Shown here: positions 24,292-32,866 of the stretch, in pieces
Position numbering within the stretch: the first letter of the stretch is position 1
Layout of the letters: every line of letters begins with the position of its first letter
Assembly: GCA_030425685.1 (NCBI GenBank)
Contig: JAUIAD010000022.1
Location: 1-63,102 of the forward strand
Length of the DNA: 63,102 nt
Direction: 5' to 3'
Origin: Gammaproteobacteria bacterium
GTDB lineage: Bacteria > Pseudomonadota > Gammaproteobacteria > Coxiellales > Coxiellaceae
Notes under the pieces: generated by a model
Told to the model about the DNA's origin: nothing
Databases searched by the model: none
What the model saw: only the letters and a program-made list of their open reading frames with translations
Translations under genes and position numbers: made by a program

Positions 24292-25950
24292 ATGAGCCAC
24301 GGCAAGGAGCTTCCTCAAGTCGTTGACAAAACGCCCGATGAAATCGAACAAGCGGTTCAGTTCGTTAAAGACTCAGATATCAACGATAGCACCAAGAAGT
24401 TCGTGATATCTTGTATACGCCTGGCGGTTTGGCTCCCCCATGCGTTGCTTGAAAAGAAGATCAGCCTATTCAACCTGCGTAAATTGATTTTTGGCCGAGG
24501 CCGATCAAAAAAGCGAAAGAATAAAAATGAAGGTGGTGATAAAACCAGCACTGATGCGAAAAACATTTCTGAGGCTAACGCTTCTTCTGAAGAAAACACA
24601 ACCAGCGATGACACACCAACAACCGCCACCGAAAATAACGCAGAAAAGAAGTCAGGCCATGGTCGCCTGTCACACGAAGCTTACCCCAATGCGACTCTGC
24701 ACCACCTAACAGTTGCGGGTTTCAATGCGGGAGATCCGTGCCCCTCAGCGTGTGGTGGAAAACTCTATCTGTCTGCACCGAATATTTTGGTGCGCGTTAA
24801 AGGACAACACTTAGCGTCGGTTCACAAATATTATGTGGAATCGTTGCGCTGCGCTTTGTGCGGTGAACTTGTTAAGGCAACGATTCCCAATGAGGTCGGC
24901 AAAGAGAAATACGATGCCACCTTCAAAGCGATCTTGGCCATCCAAAAGTATTACATTGCGATCCCTTTTTATCGCCAAGCGTTTTTTCAATCCCTGCTTA
25001 AGATGCCGGTACCTGCTTCAACGCAATGGAAACTGATTGAGGAAGTCGCAAACCCCGCAATCCCTATCTTTCACGCGCTAGAACAGCATGCGGCTAACGG
25101 CGAGCTTGTGCATGGGGATGACAGCCATCTTAAAATCATTGACGTCATTCGTGACAACCAAAAGAACCCTTCCAAAGAGCGCACGGGTATGTTTACCACG
25201 GCGATACTCGCTAAAGCGCAGGGTCAACAAATCTCACTTTTTTATAATGGTACGCAACATGCGGGTGAGAACATGGAACGACTTCTGGCAAATCGTGACC
25301 CCGATAAAGACAACATCATTTACATGTGTGATGCACTCAGCCGGAACGTCCCAGCAACGTTTAAAACGATTCTATGCAATTGTCTCAGCCATGGCTATCG
25401 AAAATTCGACGATTTAAAAGATTTCTATCCCACGGAATGCATCTATGTCATTGAGCGTCTTGCCAAAGTCTATGAACATGACGACCAGACAAAAGCCATG
25501 GATGATCTAGCTCGTCTGGCCTATCACCAGGACCATAGCCAACCCCTCATGGATGACATTAAACGCTATATCACTGCATTATTAGATGACAAAAAGATTG
25601 AGCCTAATGGTGCATTAGGTAAAGTTCTGAAGTACATGTGCCGACATTGGCATGAGCTAACACAGTTTTTACGTGTTCCGGGGGCGCCCCTCGATAACAA
25701 TATCGTAGAACGTGCGTTAAAGATTCCCATCCGAGGTCGCCGAACCTGGTTGTTCTACAAAACCACCTATGGCGCCATGATCGGCGGTGTGCTCACCAGC
25801 GTGATACACACCTGCGCGTTGGCGGGTGAGAACCCCGTGGATTACCTCACCGCACTACAAACACATAAAGAGCAAGTTTTTAAAGAGCCAAATCACTGGT
25901 TACCGTGGAACTACCAGCAACGGTTGTTATCGCAAAAACGGGCGGCTTAA
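24292..25950 (+). CDS. tnpC: IS66 TnpC transposase (intact)
   Basis: A 552-residue IS66 transposase. It has an N-terminal helical region, a low-complexity Lys/Glu/Thr linker (about 80-125), a zinc-finger region (CPSACGGKLY ... CALCGEL) and the catalytic domain with Asp in HGDDSHLK, Asp in MCDALSRN and Glu in NNIVERALKI. The C-terminal segment PVDYLTALQTHK is typical. An AAGG lies upstream of ATG. Length is normal for the family. Its stop overlaps the stop of tnpB on the other strand by three bases. Confidence 0.92.
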   Translation: MSHGKELPQVVDKTPDEIEQAVQFVKDSDINDSTKKFVISCIRLAVWLPHALLEKKISLFNLRKLIFGRGRSKKRKNKNEGGDKTSTDAKNISEANASSEENTTSDDTPTTATENNAEKKSGHGRLSHEAYPNATLHHLTVAGFNAGDPCPSACGGKLYLSAPNILVRVKGQHLASVHKYYVESLRCALCGELVKATIPNEVGKEKYDATFKAILAIQKYYIAIPFYRQAFFQSLLKMPVPASTQWKLIEEVANPAIPIFHALEQHAANGELVHGDDSHLKIIDVIRDNQKNPSKERTGMFTTAILAKAQGQQISLFYNGTQHAGENMERLLANRDPDKDNIIYMCDALSRNVPATFKTILCNCLSHGYRKFDDLKDFYPTECIYVIERLAKVYEHDDQTKAMDDLARLAYHQDHSQPLMDDIKRYITALLDDKKIEPNGALGKVLKYMCRHWHELTQFLRVPGAPLDNNIVERALKIPIRGRRTWLFYKTTYGAMIGGVLTSVIHTCALAGENPVDYLTALQTHKEQVFKEPNHWLPWNYQQRLLSQKRAA

Positions 25951-26303
25951 GTCTTCGGTAGAGCTCGCCATTCCATCGGGATGCCTGCCTTCACCGGTTC
26001 GCCTTGTGATAACACGATTTGCAATTCGCTGGCACGGATGCGGTAGGTTTCATTATCATCCTTGGGCCACCATTTTAATTTACCTTGAGAAAAGCGCTTC
26101 TGACAAAGCCAAAAGCCGTTGCCGTCATAAACCAGTATCTTAACACCTGTTCTCGCTCGGTTGGTAAAGACAAAGATCGTGCCCGCAAATGGGTCCAGCT
26201 GTAATTGCTGTTCGCATAGCGCCTTCAGCGACTCAATACCTTTTCTAAAGTCGGTAGGCTGAACGGCAAGCAGTAAACGTTGTTGCGGTGTAATCTGCAG
26301 CAT
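25947..26303 (-). CDS. tnpB: IS66 TnpB (convergent copy)
   Basis: A 118-residue TnpB with AVQPTDFRKGIESLKALCEQ and GTIFVFTNRARTGVKILVYD. Intact. It follows tnpA with a one-base overlap but runs towards tnpC, opposite to the standard IS66 operon. The same layout is found in the IS66 copy at 35144-37051. Confidence 0.9.
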   Translation of the reverse strand: MLQITPQQRLLLAVQPTDFRKGIESLKALCEQQLQLDPFAGTIFVFTNRARTGVKILVYDGNGFWLCQKRFSQGKLKWWPKDDNETYRIRASELQIVLSQGEPVKAGIPMEWRALPKT

Positions 26304-26728
26304 TACCAGCTCCTATAAAAATCATTGAGCAGGATCTTGAGGGACGAGACGGGAAATGCTTTAATTGTCAAAGCAGCGCCATCTTGGCGTTTAAGCTCTA
26401 AGTTAAATGTCGCTTTCGAGGCCGCTGGTGCAGACGGCTTGCTTTTCAATGCGTCGGTAGTGAGTTCGAGAAATGCTGGCACTGCATCACTGCTGTCACT
26501 ACACTCCAGTTGGCCACGCCGAGCCTGCTCTTTGCGCAGCTGAGGCTGTGAGATACCGAGAGTATTTAGGACTTTGCTTTCGCTGTAACGATCCTCAAGT
26601 GATAAAACCTGGTCCCATAGACTTTTAGGTATTCTGTCACGCTTAGTGCGCGTCTTTCGCCAATGAGTAAATGCAGCTTTAACATCGTTCAGAGTTATTG
26701 CCGGTGCTGGAATATCTAAGTCAATCAT
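26303..26728 (-). CDS. tnpA: IS66 TnpA (convergent copy)
   Basis: A 141-residue accessory protein. ITLNDVKAAFTHWRKTRTKR and IPKSLWDQVLSLEDRYSESK are matched by the damaged copy at 36523-36966. GGAGGTTATCC precedes ATG 26728, so the longer frame to 26779 is rejected. Intact. Confidence 0.85.
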   Translation of the reverse strand: MIDLDIPAPAITLNDVKAAFTHWRKTRTKRDRIPKSLWDQVLSLEDRYSESKVLNTLGISQPQLRKEQARRGQLECSDSSDAVPAFLELTTDALKSKPSAPAASKATFNLELKRQDGAALTIKAFPVSSLKILLNDFYRSW

Positions 26729-26814
26729 GGATAACCTCCAAAATAGTGATGATTTGAGGTTAAGCCGTATCGGATTCACCGGGGGTTAGTCACACATGCT
26801 TGCTGAAAGCTCAC

Positions 26815-27553
26815 ATTGTTTCAAACAAGCCTTGGCCATGCAGGTGAATTCATTGATGAATTACTTAAAAAGCGTGACAAATCGCTACCAGAGCCGATTG
26901 TTATGAGTGACGCATTGAGCTCTAACAAACCCACTGTGATGGAAGTGCAACAAGCGTATTGCAACGCACATTGCCGCCGAGAATTTTTTGATATTCAGGA
27001 TCAAAAACCAGAAGTCATCGACTGGGTTTTAGAAACCTACGGAAAAATATGGGAAAATGAGGCCTATACAAAAGAAAAAGAGCTCAACGATAAAGAACGA
27101 TTTGAATATCATAAAAAGCATTCACTGCCCGTGATGGAAGATGTAAAAGCCTGGGCTGAAAAGCAAACAAACTCGGATGAATTCGAAGAACATAGTGCTT
27201 TTGGTAAAGCCGTTAAATACTTAAATCGCCACTACGAAAAACTGACGCTATTTTGCCGGATACCTGGTGTTCCTATTGATAACAACAGGATGGAAGAAAC
27301 GCTCAAGCTGATCATCCGAAATCGAAAGACCTCACACTTCTTTAAAACGATCAATGGCGCTGATGTTGCGAACGTTCTCACGACAGCGATTGGTACCGCC
27401 ATGCGTGCTAATATTAATATTTTCGACTATTTGGTTCTTCTTCAAAGACATCATAACGATGTTAAAAAACACCCAGAGCGTTGGCTTCCCTGGAATTATG
27501 AAGACACGCTAAAATCCCTCCTGAAAGAAGCTCAAAAGATTCCAATTACCTAG
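26815..27553 (+). pseudogene. tnpC: IS66-A tnpC, 3' part
   Basis: This starts with the second copy of the 62-bp repeat and encodes the remaining 226 residues of the transposase, with Asp in VMSDALSSN and Glu in NRMEETLKLI. The C-terminal PWNYEDTLKSLL is typical. It has no start of its own; the plus-strand frame simply continues that of 23081-24035. Confidence 0.88.
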
Positions 27554-27642
27554 CTACATTCACATTCCTTAAATTACAGGCATGGTATAGCTATTGTATC
27601 AGGATATTTATTGCCTGTTGCGCAGTGCTGCCGGAAGGTTAC

Positions 27643-27903
27643 GCTATTCGGCGTTTGTCAACGTAGTTGTCGCATTTTTTAGTTGGTTTCGTCAAAGCTC
27701 AGTCACTGAAAATGACAGAATGCTAATCACGCTGTATACTTTCTGAATTTCCAAAAGGAAATCTGCCCATGGACTGCCCAAGTTGCAAGTCGACAAAAAG
27801 TAATCGGATGAAGAAACGTACACAACTTGGCTATCACCGTTATCGGTGTAGCTCTTGTCACTCGCAATTTAACACCTGGCGAATAATCGATGAAGCGTTC
27901 TGA
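27643..27903 (+). pseudogene. IS6-like element, 5' fragment
   Basis: After GGCGTTTGTCAACG (27650-27663, likely terminal repeat) an ORF begins at ATG 27769 and stops at 27901-27903 after 44 codons. It has CPSCKST ... GYHRYRCSSCHSQFN, the zinc-ribbon start of IS6-type transposases, then runs into unrelated codons. The catalytic domain is missing. Confidence 0.6.
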
Positions 27904-27948
27904 ATTTAATTGTAAATCTTCATACTTGCTCTGACACTTTCAGATTTA

Positions 27949-28141
27949 TCAGGCAGTATGTCTGTCATCTAAATCTAAACTGTTCTCGATCATCGTGCGA
28001 TTCTCGCCCTGATAGATCGAGCGTTTAATGCTTTCAGTAGAGGGCGCGATGCTCCCTAAAACCGATGAAACTTCTTCGAAGGTTTCATCACTTTTAGGCA
28101 GCTCGATTGGATTATTACAAGCCCAATGCAGCTTATCCAGG
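27949..28141 (-). pseudogene. 3' gene fragment of unknown family
   Basis: A frame of about 63 codons without a start enters from the right and ends at TGA 27949-27951. It reads LDKLHWACNNPIELP and later IAPSTESIKRSIYQGENRT. This looks like the C-terminal end of a protein cut off by the IS30 insertion. I do not recognise it. Confidence 0.35.
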
Positions 28142-29268
28142 AATTCCCGGAGGTCTCATAAACCCATTAAAATAGGGCTAAACTAAAAAGGCGCATTCAA
28201 CCAATAAGTGCAATTTGCTAAAATTTTGCCAGTTGAAATTGTGAACGGTTAGCAAGTATAGTTGGCCTTTGCATCAACTCTCAAATTAAAGCAAGGAGCA
28301 CAAATGTCCTATACCCAGCTAACCGAGGGACAAAGATACCAAATTTACAGCCTAAAAGGTATTGGTTTTACACAAAAAGATATTGCTGAGCATGTCAATG
28401 TTCACCCGAGCACCATCAGCCGAGAGTTAGGGAGAAATGCAGGCAAGCGCGGGTATCGGCCTAAGCAGGCTAACAACATGGCCATAGAGCGTCGACGCAG
28501 AGCGTTTAAAGTCTGCCGCATGACTGAAGATATGAAAAAGGTGGTCAGCAACTACCTTAGCCAGGAGTGGAGTCCTGAGCAAATATCAGGCTACCTTAGA
28601 TCCCAAGGTGGTGACTGGGTAAGCCATGAAACGATCTATCAATATGTTTTGGAGGACAAAAAAAATGGCGGGACACTCTATCAGCAGCTACGCCACTCAG
28701 GTAAGAAACGAAAGAAACGTTACGGCGGATCTGATCGTCGCGGTGAGATTACAGAGCGTGTGTCCATCGATAAGCGCCCTAAAAGTATAGAAAAACGCGA
28801 TCGTATTGGTGACTGGGAAATTGACTTAGTGATCGGGAAAAGCCATAAAGGCGCTATCGTTACGATTGTTGATCGACTGTCACTGATGACATTGATAGCG
28901 AAGGTAGACAGCAAGCATGCTGCGCTTGTGACAAAGGCAACAACACGCCTTCTCAAGCACTATAAGAGGCGAGCTGCGCACACGATCACCGCCGATAATG
29001 GGAAAGAGTTTTCTGGTCATCAGGAGATTAGCAAAGCGCTAGGGGTTGACTTTTATTTTGCGCATCCATATTCGTCCTGGGAGCGTGGCACCAATGAAAA
29101 TGCAAATGGTTTAATACGTCAGTATCTTCCAAAAGGAACAGAATTTGAGTCAGTGAATGATGAAAAATGCCGCTTCATTATGGATCGACTCAACAATAGG
29201 CCTAGAAAATGTCTTGGCTATCGGACACCTAAGCCAAGTTTTTGAAGAATTTCTTGAAGCAGCCTAAA
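28142..29268 (+). mobile_element. IS30-family element
   Basis: The left end contains the same sequence as the solo end at 19890-19940. The transposase gene fills the rest. The right terminal repeat was not resolved. It abuts the palindrome at 29272-29396. Confidence 0.7.
28304..29245 (+). CDS. IS30-family transposase (C-terminus frameshifted)
   Basis: A 313-residue transposase starting SYTQLTEGQRYQIYSLKG, with an N-terminal helix-turn-helix (HPSTISRELGRN) and DDE core: Asp in GDWEIDLVIG, Asp in TADNGKEF, Glu in GTNENANGLIR. ATG 28304 follows AAGGAG. The stop at 29245 comes after RTPKPSF; in the +1 frame the sequence continues Q-VFEEFLEAA and stops near 29265, which is a better family ending. 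One extra C near 29233 could explain this. The core is intact, so activity may be retained. Confidence 0.88.
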   Translation: MSYTQLTEGQRYQIYSLKGIGFTQKDIAEHVNVHPSTISRELGRNAGKRGYRPKQANNMAIERRRRAFKVCRMTEDMKKVVSNYLSQEWSPEQISGYLRSQGGDWVSHETIYQYVLEDKKNGGTLYQQLRHSGKKRKKRYGGSDRRGEITERVSIDKRPKSIEKRDRIGDWEIDLVIGKSHKGAIVTIVDRLSLMTLIAKVDSKHAALVTKATTRLLKHYKRRAAHTITADNGKEFSGHQEISKALGVDFYFAHPYSSWERGTNENANGLIRQYLPKGTEFESVNDEKCRFIMDRLNNRPRKCLGYRTPKPSF

Positions 29269-29271
29269 AAA

Positions 29272-29396
29272 CTGAGGGCATTTAACGTTTAATTTTTTAA
29301 ATTGGCACCTGTCAAGGACTCGCTACGCTCGCCTGCGGTGCTGGCGCATCCTTGATAGGTGCCAATTTAAAAAATAGCGGTTAATCATGCCCTCAG
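29272..29396. repeat. 125-bp palindromic element (MITE-like)
   Basis: Left arm 29272-29319 and right arm 29349-29396 are inverted repeats (ends CTGAGGGCAT / ATGCCCTCAG; inner TTAAATTGGCACCT / AGGTGCCAATTTAA). The loop has CGCTACGCTCGCCTGCGG. A diverged right arm recurs at 37052-37105. No ORF. Confidence 0.75.
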
Positions 29397-29471
29397 CCAG
29401 AAAATAAATATTGAAATTTGAATTTACTATGATAGAGTCAATCGAGAATTGCAGTTATGATTTGAACTCAA
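29350..29471 (+). repeat. about 122-bp direct repeat (copy 1)
   Basis: This aligns with 37052-37174 at roughly 80% identity; the stretch AATTTACTATGATAGAGTCA is identical. The repeats flank the whole 29.5-37.05 kb segment. Confidence 0.7.
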
Positions 29472-29633
29472 GTAATAGGAAAATTGGGCCGTACTCAGGC
29501 CTCGTGATTGACAGAATGCCGAAGCGCTTAAGTCACTGTTTTCCCAGTCGTCAATCAACCCCTTCCAATACAACCTATTCTTTTCAGTACGCGTGAGCTG
29601 CGATGAGGATATTGAATTACTTGATGTAGACAT
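29427..29633 (-). pseudogene. IS66 tnpA-like 5' fragment
   Basis: The first about 55 residues, with LYWKGLIDDWENSDLSASAF and RGLSTAQFSYY, belong to the helix-turn-helix accessory protein of IS66-type elements. The reading frame then runs into the direct repeat, so the gene is truncated. It belongs to a different IS66 group from the other tnpA genes here. Confidence 0.55.
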
Positions 29634-29677
29634 GTTAATTCTCCGTAATGATTAATAATATGGAGAATAATAATAAA

Positions 29678-30109
29678 CTAAGAGGGGTGTTTGAGAAGGG
29701 CGCCGTTTAATGGACGCTTACAATCCAAATTAATAACGTTGCCTTCATTCTGGCTATTTTTTTCGTCGCTTTTTGCTACTGAGCCCTTTGCGGTATCATC
29801 AGAATCGATATCTGAGGGTAGGCTATTATCTCCGGAATGTTCATTGGTGTTTTCAGCGCTATCCTTATTCTCATCTTTTGATTTCTTCTTACGACGCTTA
29901 CCTGTATCACCAAATAACACACGACGTAGGTTGGCTATGCTAACATCTTTTTCTTCCAGCGCCGCCGGCATCCACGTGGAAAATCGAACGCAATTAATCA
30001 ATATCTCTTGATCATTGTCGCTCATACCAGATTCTTTAAGTCTTTTTTGAAGACCTTCAATTTCTTCAGGGGACATGCTTACCAAAAGTGGTTTCTCGTT
30101 AATCTTCAA
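29678..30109 (-). pseudogene. tnpC: IS66 tnpC 5' fragment (copy C)
   Basis: About 130 residues from the N-terminus of an IS66 transposase: MSPEEIEGLQKRLKESGMSD, then VRFSTWMPAALEEKDVSIAN and RRVLFGDTGKRRKKKSKDEN, followed by an acidic linker. It starts at TTG 30109. It is cut after the linker. Its 183-base leader is nearly identical, in inverse orientation, to that of the copy at 35144-37051. Confidence 0.8.
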
Positions 30110-30292
30110 AATGATCTTATCCTTATGTTCACTCTGAAAACAGCTTTATATTTTTTCGATTACATGTCAATAGGATAGACAGAAACTAAGCTCTTCTTAA
30201 TTATTGTGCACAGCGAAAAGTCAAAAACGCTGCCCCTGGGGGATTATAAAGAATTGCTTGGGTGCATGCATGCACGCTTGCCGGAAGGACAC
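30110..30292 (-). repeat. IS66 leader and terminal end (inverse copy)
   Basis: This ends with the inverse of GTGTCCTTCCGGCAAGCGTGC at 30292 and is almost identical to 35144-35322 read the other way. The two ends face the MCE/intron cargo. Confidence 0.85.
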
Positions 30293-30337
30293 GTGAAAAT
30301 GGGTGTACAGCATCATAGAAATGCGCAATCCGTTCGC

Positions 30338-30994
30338 TTAGCGCGCAGATCCACGAATCGAAGCAGCAATAGCCTGACTCAAGCTATCAAGATTTTGATT
30401 CATTGAACGCACAAGACATTGATAACACAGCGTATTTCCTAAGTAAATCTGTTGACGAAAGGTTCGTGTCTTCGCCATAACGATATGATTACTCAATGGA
30501 TTTTTAATGTACCAACTTGCCTTTAACAGAGAAAGCCCGGATTGGCTGACATCAAACCGCTCTATCGTCACCGCTACTTGATACTGCGCAGCGGTATTGA
30601 TATTGCCGTGATAAGGAAATACGTAATTGGAATGCAGTGCTGAGCGTAGATTCTGCACTAACACCTCTTTGACGTTATCTCGCAAAGGCTGCGCCCAACG
30701 CTGGAATTCATCCACGTGAATTTGATTAGCACTTAATCGAGTGACAATTTGCGAACGTTGCAAATAAGAAGCCATTGTCAGCGGACCTACTAGCACACGC
30801 TGATGACGATATAGTTGACCATGACGTAAAACGGGATTCATCACATAGAATTGAGCTGGCCTGGATTTACAGGCGGATAGCTGCATCGCCATCATCAACA
30901 ACAGCACACAGCATCCCAGTCGCTGACAGCATACTAGAATAGTGGGCGCCCGTCTGCTGAGAACAGATACACAATACCGATAATAAACGTTCAT
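30338..30994 (-). CDS. PqiC/YmbA-like lipoprotein (ABC transport auxiliary)
   Basis: A 218-residue lipoprotein: a long basic N-terminus, hydrophobic segment and lipobox LSAC with Cys42. The mature part (QFYVMNPVL ... VLVGPLTMASYLQRSQIVTRL, then FQRWAQPLRDNVKEVLVQNL) fits the PqiC/ABC_trans_aux domain of MCE transport systems, which sits at the inner face of the outer membrane. It starts in the stop codon of the MCE gene (TAATG), so it is translationally coupled. The start may lie further inside because the leader is long. Confidence 0.8.
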   Translation of the reverse strand: MNVYYRYCVSVLSRRAPTILVCCQRLGCCVLLLMMAMQLSACKSRPAQFYVMNPVLRHGQLYRHQRVLVGPLTMASYLQRSQIVTRLSANQIHVDEFQRWAQPLRDNVKEVLVQNLRSALHSNYVFPYHGNINTAAQYQVAVTIERFDVSQSGLSLLKASWYIKNPLSNHIVMAKTRTFRQQIYLGNTLCYQCLVRSMNQNLDSLSQAIAASIRGSAR

Positions 30995-31713
30995 TAGTTT
31001 TTATGTTTCCCTGTAATGATCGACTCAGGATGGCGAGCAAGATAGTCTGTCAATACACTAAGATGATATGCCGTTTTCTCAAGCTCCGACAGCAAACTTG
31101 AAACCTGATGTGAGATCGGTGGAATTTGTCGATTAGCTAAATCAATGGTTTTCTGTGCCTTGTTCATCGTGCTCGTAATACTATTCAGTGTTTTTTTAGC
31201 AGCATCAAGGGTCTCGGTCAATTGCTGTTGTTGGCTTTTTTTGTGAATCGTTGGAATTTCATTAGGGGTGTGTAAATGGTATTTTTTAGGTGCCGTTGGT
31301 TTTATCACTAACGCAATGATTTGATTGTTGGATAATAGGTTTCTATTTTTCAATTTCGCTCTTAGACCGTTTTTAATCAGTAGGCTTACCCGCTGACGCG
31401 TGAAAGGTTGCACTTTATAGGATTTATCGACCATTAAACGATTATAAAAGCTCACCCATACCGGCATGCTGGCAACAATACGATTGCGATTTAAAACTAT
31501 GCGTATCTTTTCAACTTCACCCACTTTAATACCACGGTATTCAACAGGGGTTCCCACATGAATACCTTTTAAACTTCCATCAAACACCATGACAAACAAA
31601 TTTTGACGATCAAGCTGCTGTCGTAATGAAAATAGAAAAATCAATGAAACCAATGCCACGATACTAAGAATAAAAAATGCGCCAACCCACGTTAACCTGC
31701 TCCTATCTCTCAT
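30994..31713 (-). CDS. MlaD-family MCE protein
   Basis: A 239-residue protein with one N-terminal membrane helix (WVGAFFILSIVALVSLIFLF) and a single MCE domain from about residue 37 (LFVMVFDGSLKGIHVGTPVEY, then GIKVGEVEKIRI). The C-terminal half is predicted coiled coil (LDAAKKTLNSITSTMNKAQ). MCE proteins form hexameric rings that shuttle phospholipids or hydrophobic compounds across the periplasm. It lies 55 bases after the permease gene. Confidence 0.88.
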   Translation of the reverse strand: MRDRSRLTWVGAFFILSIVALVSLIFLFSLRQQLDRQNLFVMVFDGSLKGIHVGTPVEYRGIKVGEVEKIRIVLNRNRIVASMPVWVSFYNRLMVDKSYKVQPFTRQRVSLLIKNGLRAKLKNRNLLSNNQIIALVIKPTAPKKYHLHTPNEIPTIHKKSQQQQLTETLDAAKKTLNSITSTMNKAQKTIDLANRQIPPISHQVSSLLSELEKTAYHLSVLTDYLARHPESIITGKHKN

Positions 31714-31768
31714 AGCTATCCAATACTCCTACTATTCTCAAACCATGCCCACGTCCCGTGAATAAGGA

Positions 31769-32527
31769 TCACCACCGCAACTGAATATTTTGCAGACCAA
31801 CCTGAAAACACGCGATAATCACACCGCCATATAAAATAGCATTCACAGCAATAGTATGTTTTTTATATTGAAACGGGTAATGGTGCTGGTATTGATAAAA
31901 CAATAGAACAAATGACAGAACAACCGCACTACCGCCGGTTTTGATCAAACCCATATAGAACCCCTTAAAGATAAAATGAACATACAACGCATGTAGATAC
32001 TGATCATATCCAAACCCATATAGCATACTCAGCAGCATGCTCACCAAGATACTACTCATAAGATACCAACTATAAAATAAACACGCACACAAGATCACAG
32101 CGATACATTGAGACACGACATAATCTGAATTGTGCGGGTAGTCTTCAGGGTGAAACTCAATTTTAATAGTGCTGGCTTTTCGAAATAACAGGGTAAAATT
32201 AATAGCAAACGGAGCAATCCAAACAAACAATATCGAACTATAGAGCTTAACAAGCAAATTTTCTGCACCAATTAATGACAACTGCATAAAAATAAAAAAA
32301 GTAACACTGAAACTGATCACCACCGCTATCGTAAGCACAGACTTCATATTGCTAACACCATGCTCATAACAAGCGCTAACCAGTGCCTGTATGCTTCTTT
32401 GACGTGGATGACGTATCAATTCAACCAATGACAAAAATGCACTACCAAAAAAAACCAACACACTTTGCAGCCAGGCTCGCACACGGAAAACGTAATAACC
32501 CAAGTGACAGATACAATCCATTACCAA
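31769..32527 (-). CDS. MlaE-like permease (divergent)
   Basis: A 252-residue polytopic membrane protein with about five or six hydrophobic helices (for example VLTIAVVISFSVTFFIFM, LFVWIAPFAINFTLLF, AVVLSFVLLFYQYQ). Length, the position before an MCE gene and the HGVSNMKSVLTIAVV region support an MlaE/permease-type role, though the sequence is divergent from the classical family. An ATPase gene (MlaF type) would be expected but none is encoded nearby; it may be chromosomal. Confidence 0.65.
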   Translation of the reverse strand: MVMDCICHLGYYVFRVRAWLQSVLVFFGSAFLSLVELIRHPRQRSIQALVSACYEHGVSNMKSVLTIAVVISFSVTFFIFMQLSLIGAENLLVKLYSSILFVWIAPFAINFTLLFRKASTIKIEFHPEDYPHNSDYVVSQCIAVILCACLFYSWYLMSSILVSMLLSMLYGFGYDQYLHALYVHFIFKGFYMGLIKTGGSAVVLSFVLLFYQYQHHYPFQYKKHTIAVNAILYGGVIIACFQVGLQNIQLRW

Positions 32528-32662
32528 TACCCAATCAGCGAATGTAAAGGACTTAATCCCAGTAAATCAAAGAATAAAGAGTAATCCAAGCTCAAAAAAA
32601 TGAGTTAGCATTTAAAATGAGCATGGATTCCTGCTTTCTTCAATAGAAGGTACGACCAGAGA

Positions 32663-32866
32663 TTAGTAGCGACGTCTTGCAACGCGACGCGATGTACGTC
32701 TTGACACGCGACGATCTACACCTGCTGCCGTCACGGGCGGAACAGTGGTGTAAGTTCTAGTTGTGCTATAAGTACCGCCCGATGGGGTCGTCACCGTATG
32801 AGTTGTACAACCTGCTAACAAAGAGCAGAACGCTAAGCCGACACCAGCTGAAAAAATATACTTCAT
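32663..32866 (-). CDS. small lipoprotein with Arg-rich tail
   Basis: A 67-residue protein with signal peptide and lipobox LLAGC (Cys19), a Thr/Ser-rich middle and a C-terminus of repeated Arg-Arg/Ser/Val (DRRVSRRTSRRVARRRY). GAAAGGATC lies upstream of ATG. It follows the MCE operon region on the same strand. Such short, highly basic lipoproteins are seen in Legionella-type bacteria but I know no defined function. It could bind lipid A, DNA or peptidoglycan. Confidence 0.7.
   Translation of the reverse strand: MKYIFSAGVGLAFCSLLAGCTTHTVTTPSGGTYSTTRTYTTVPPVTAAGVDRRVSRRTSRRVARRRY

Larger units (their letters stand above)
24036..26814 (+). mobile_element. inner IS66 insertion (convergent type)
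   Basis: This 2.78-kb segment lies between the two 62-bp repeats. It encodes tnpC on the plus strand and tnpB-tnpA on the minus strand, tail to tail. Terminal repeats are not clear; a weak match exists between GCGTGACTCTCGCGGT (about 24178) and the inverse of 26780-26800. About 140 bases before the likely left end contain no gene. Confidence 0.6.
22273..27642 (+). mobile_element. IS66-A, interrupted by a second IS66
   Basis: Terminal inverted repeats GTAACCTTCCGACAGCACTG (from 22273) and its inverse ending at 27642 differ by one base over 26 bp. It encodes tnpA, tnpB and tnpC in the normal direction and order. tnpC is split at 24035/26815 by a 2.8-kb insertion. Confidence 0.85.

Noticed and set aside
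23081-27553. Split tnpC as a trans-splicing or recoding event
   Set aside because: A nested insertion with a 62-bp direct repeat explains the split fully.
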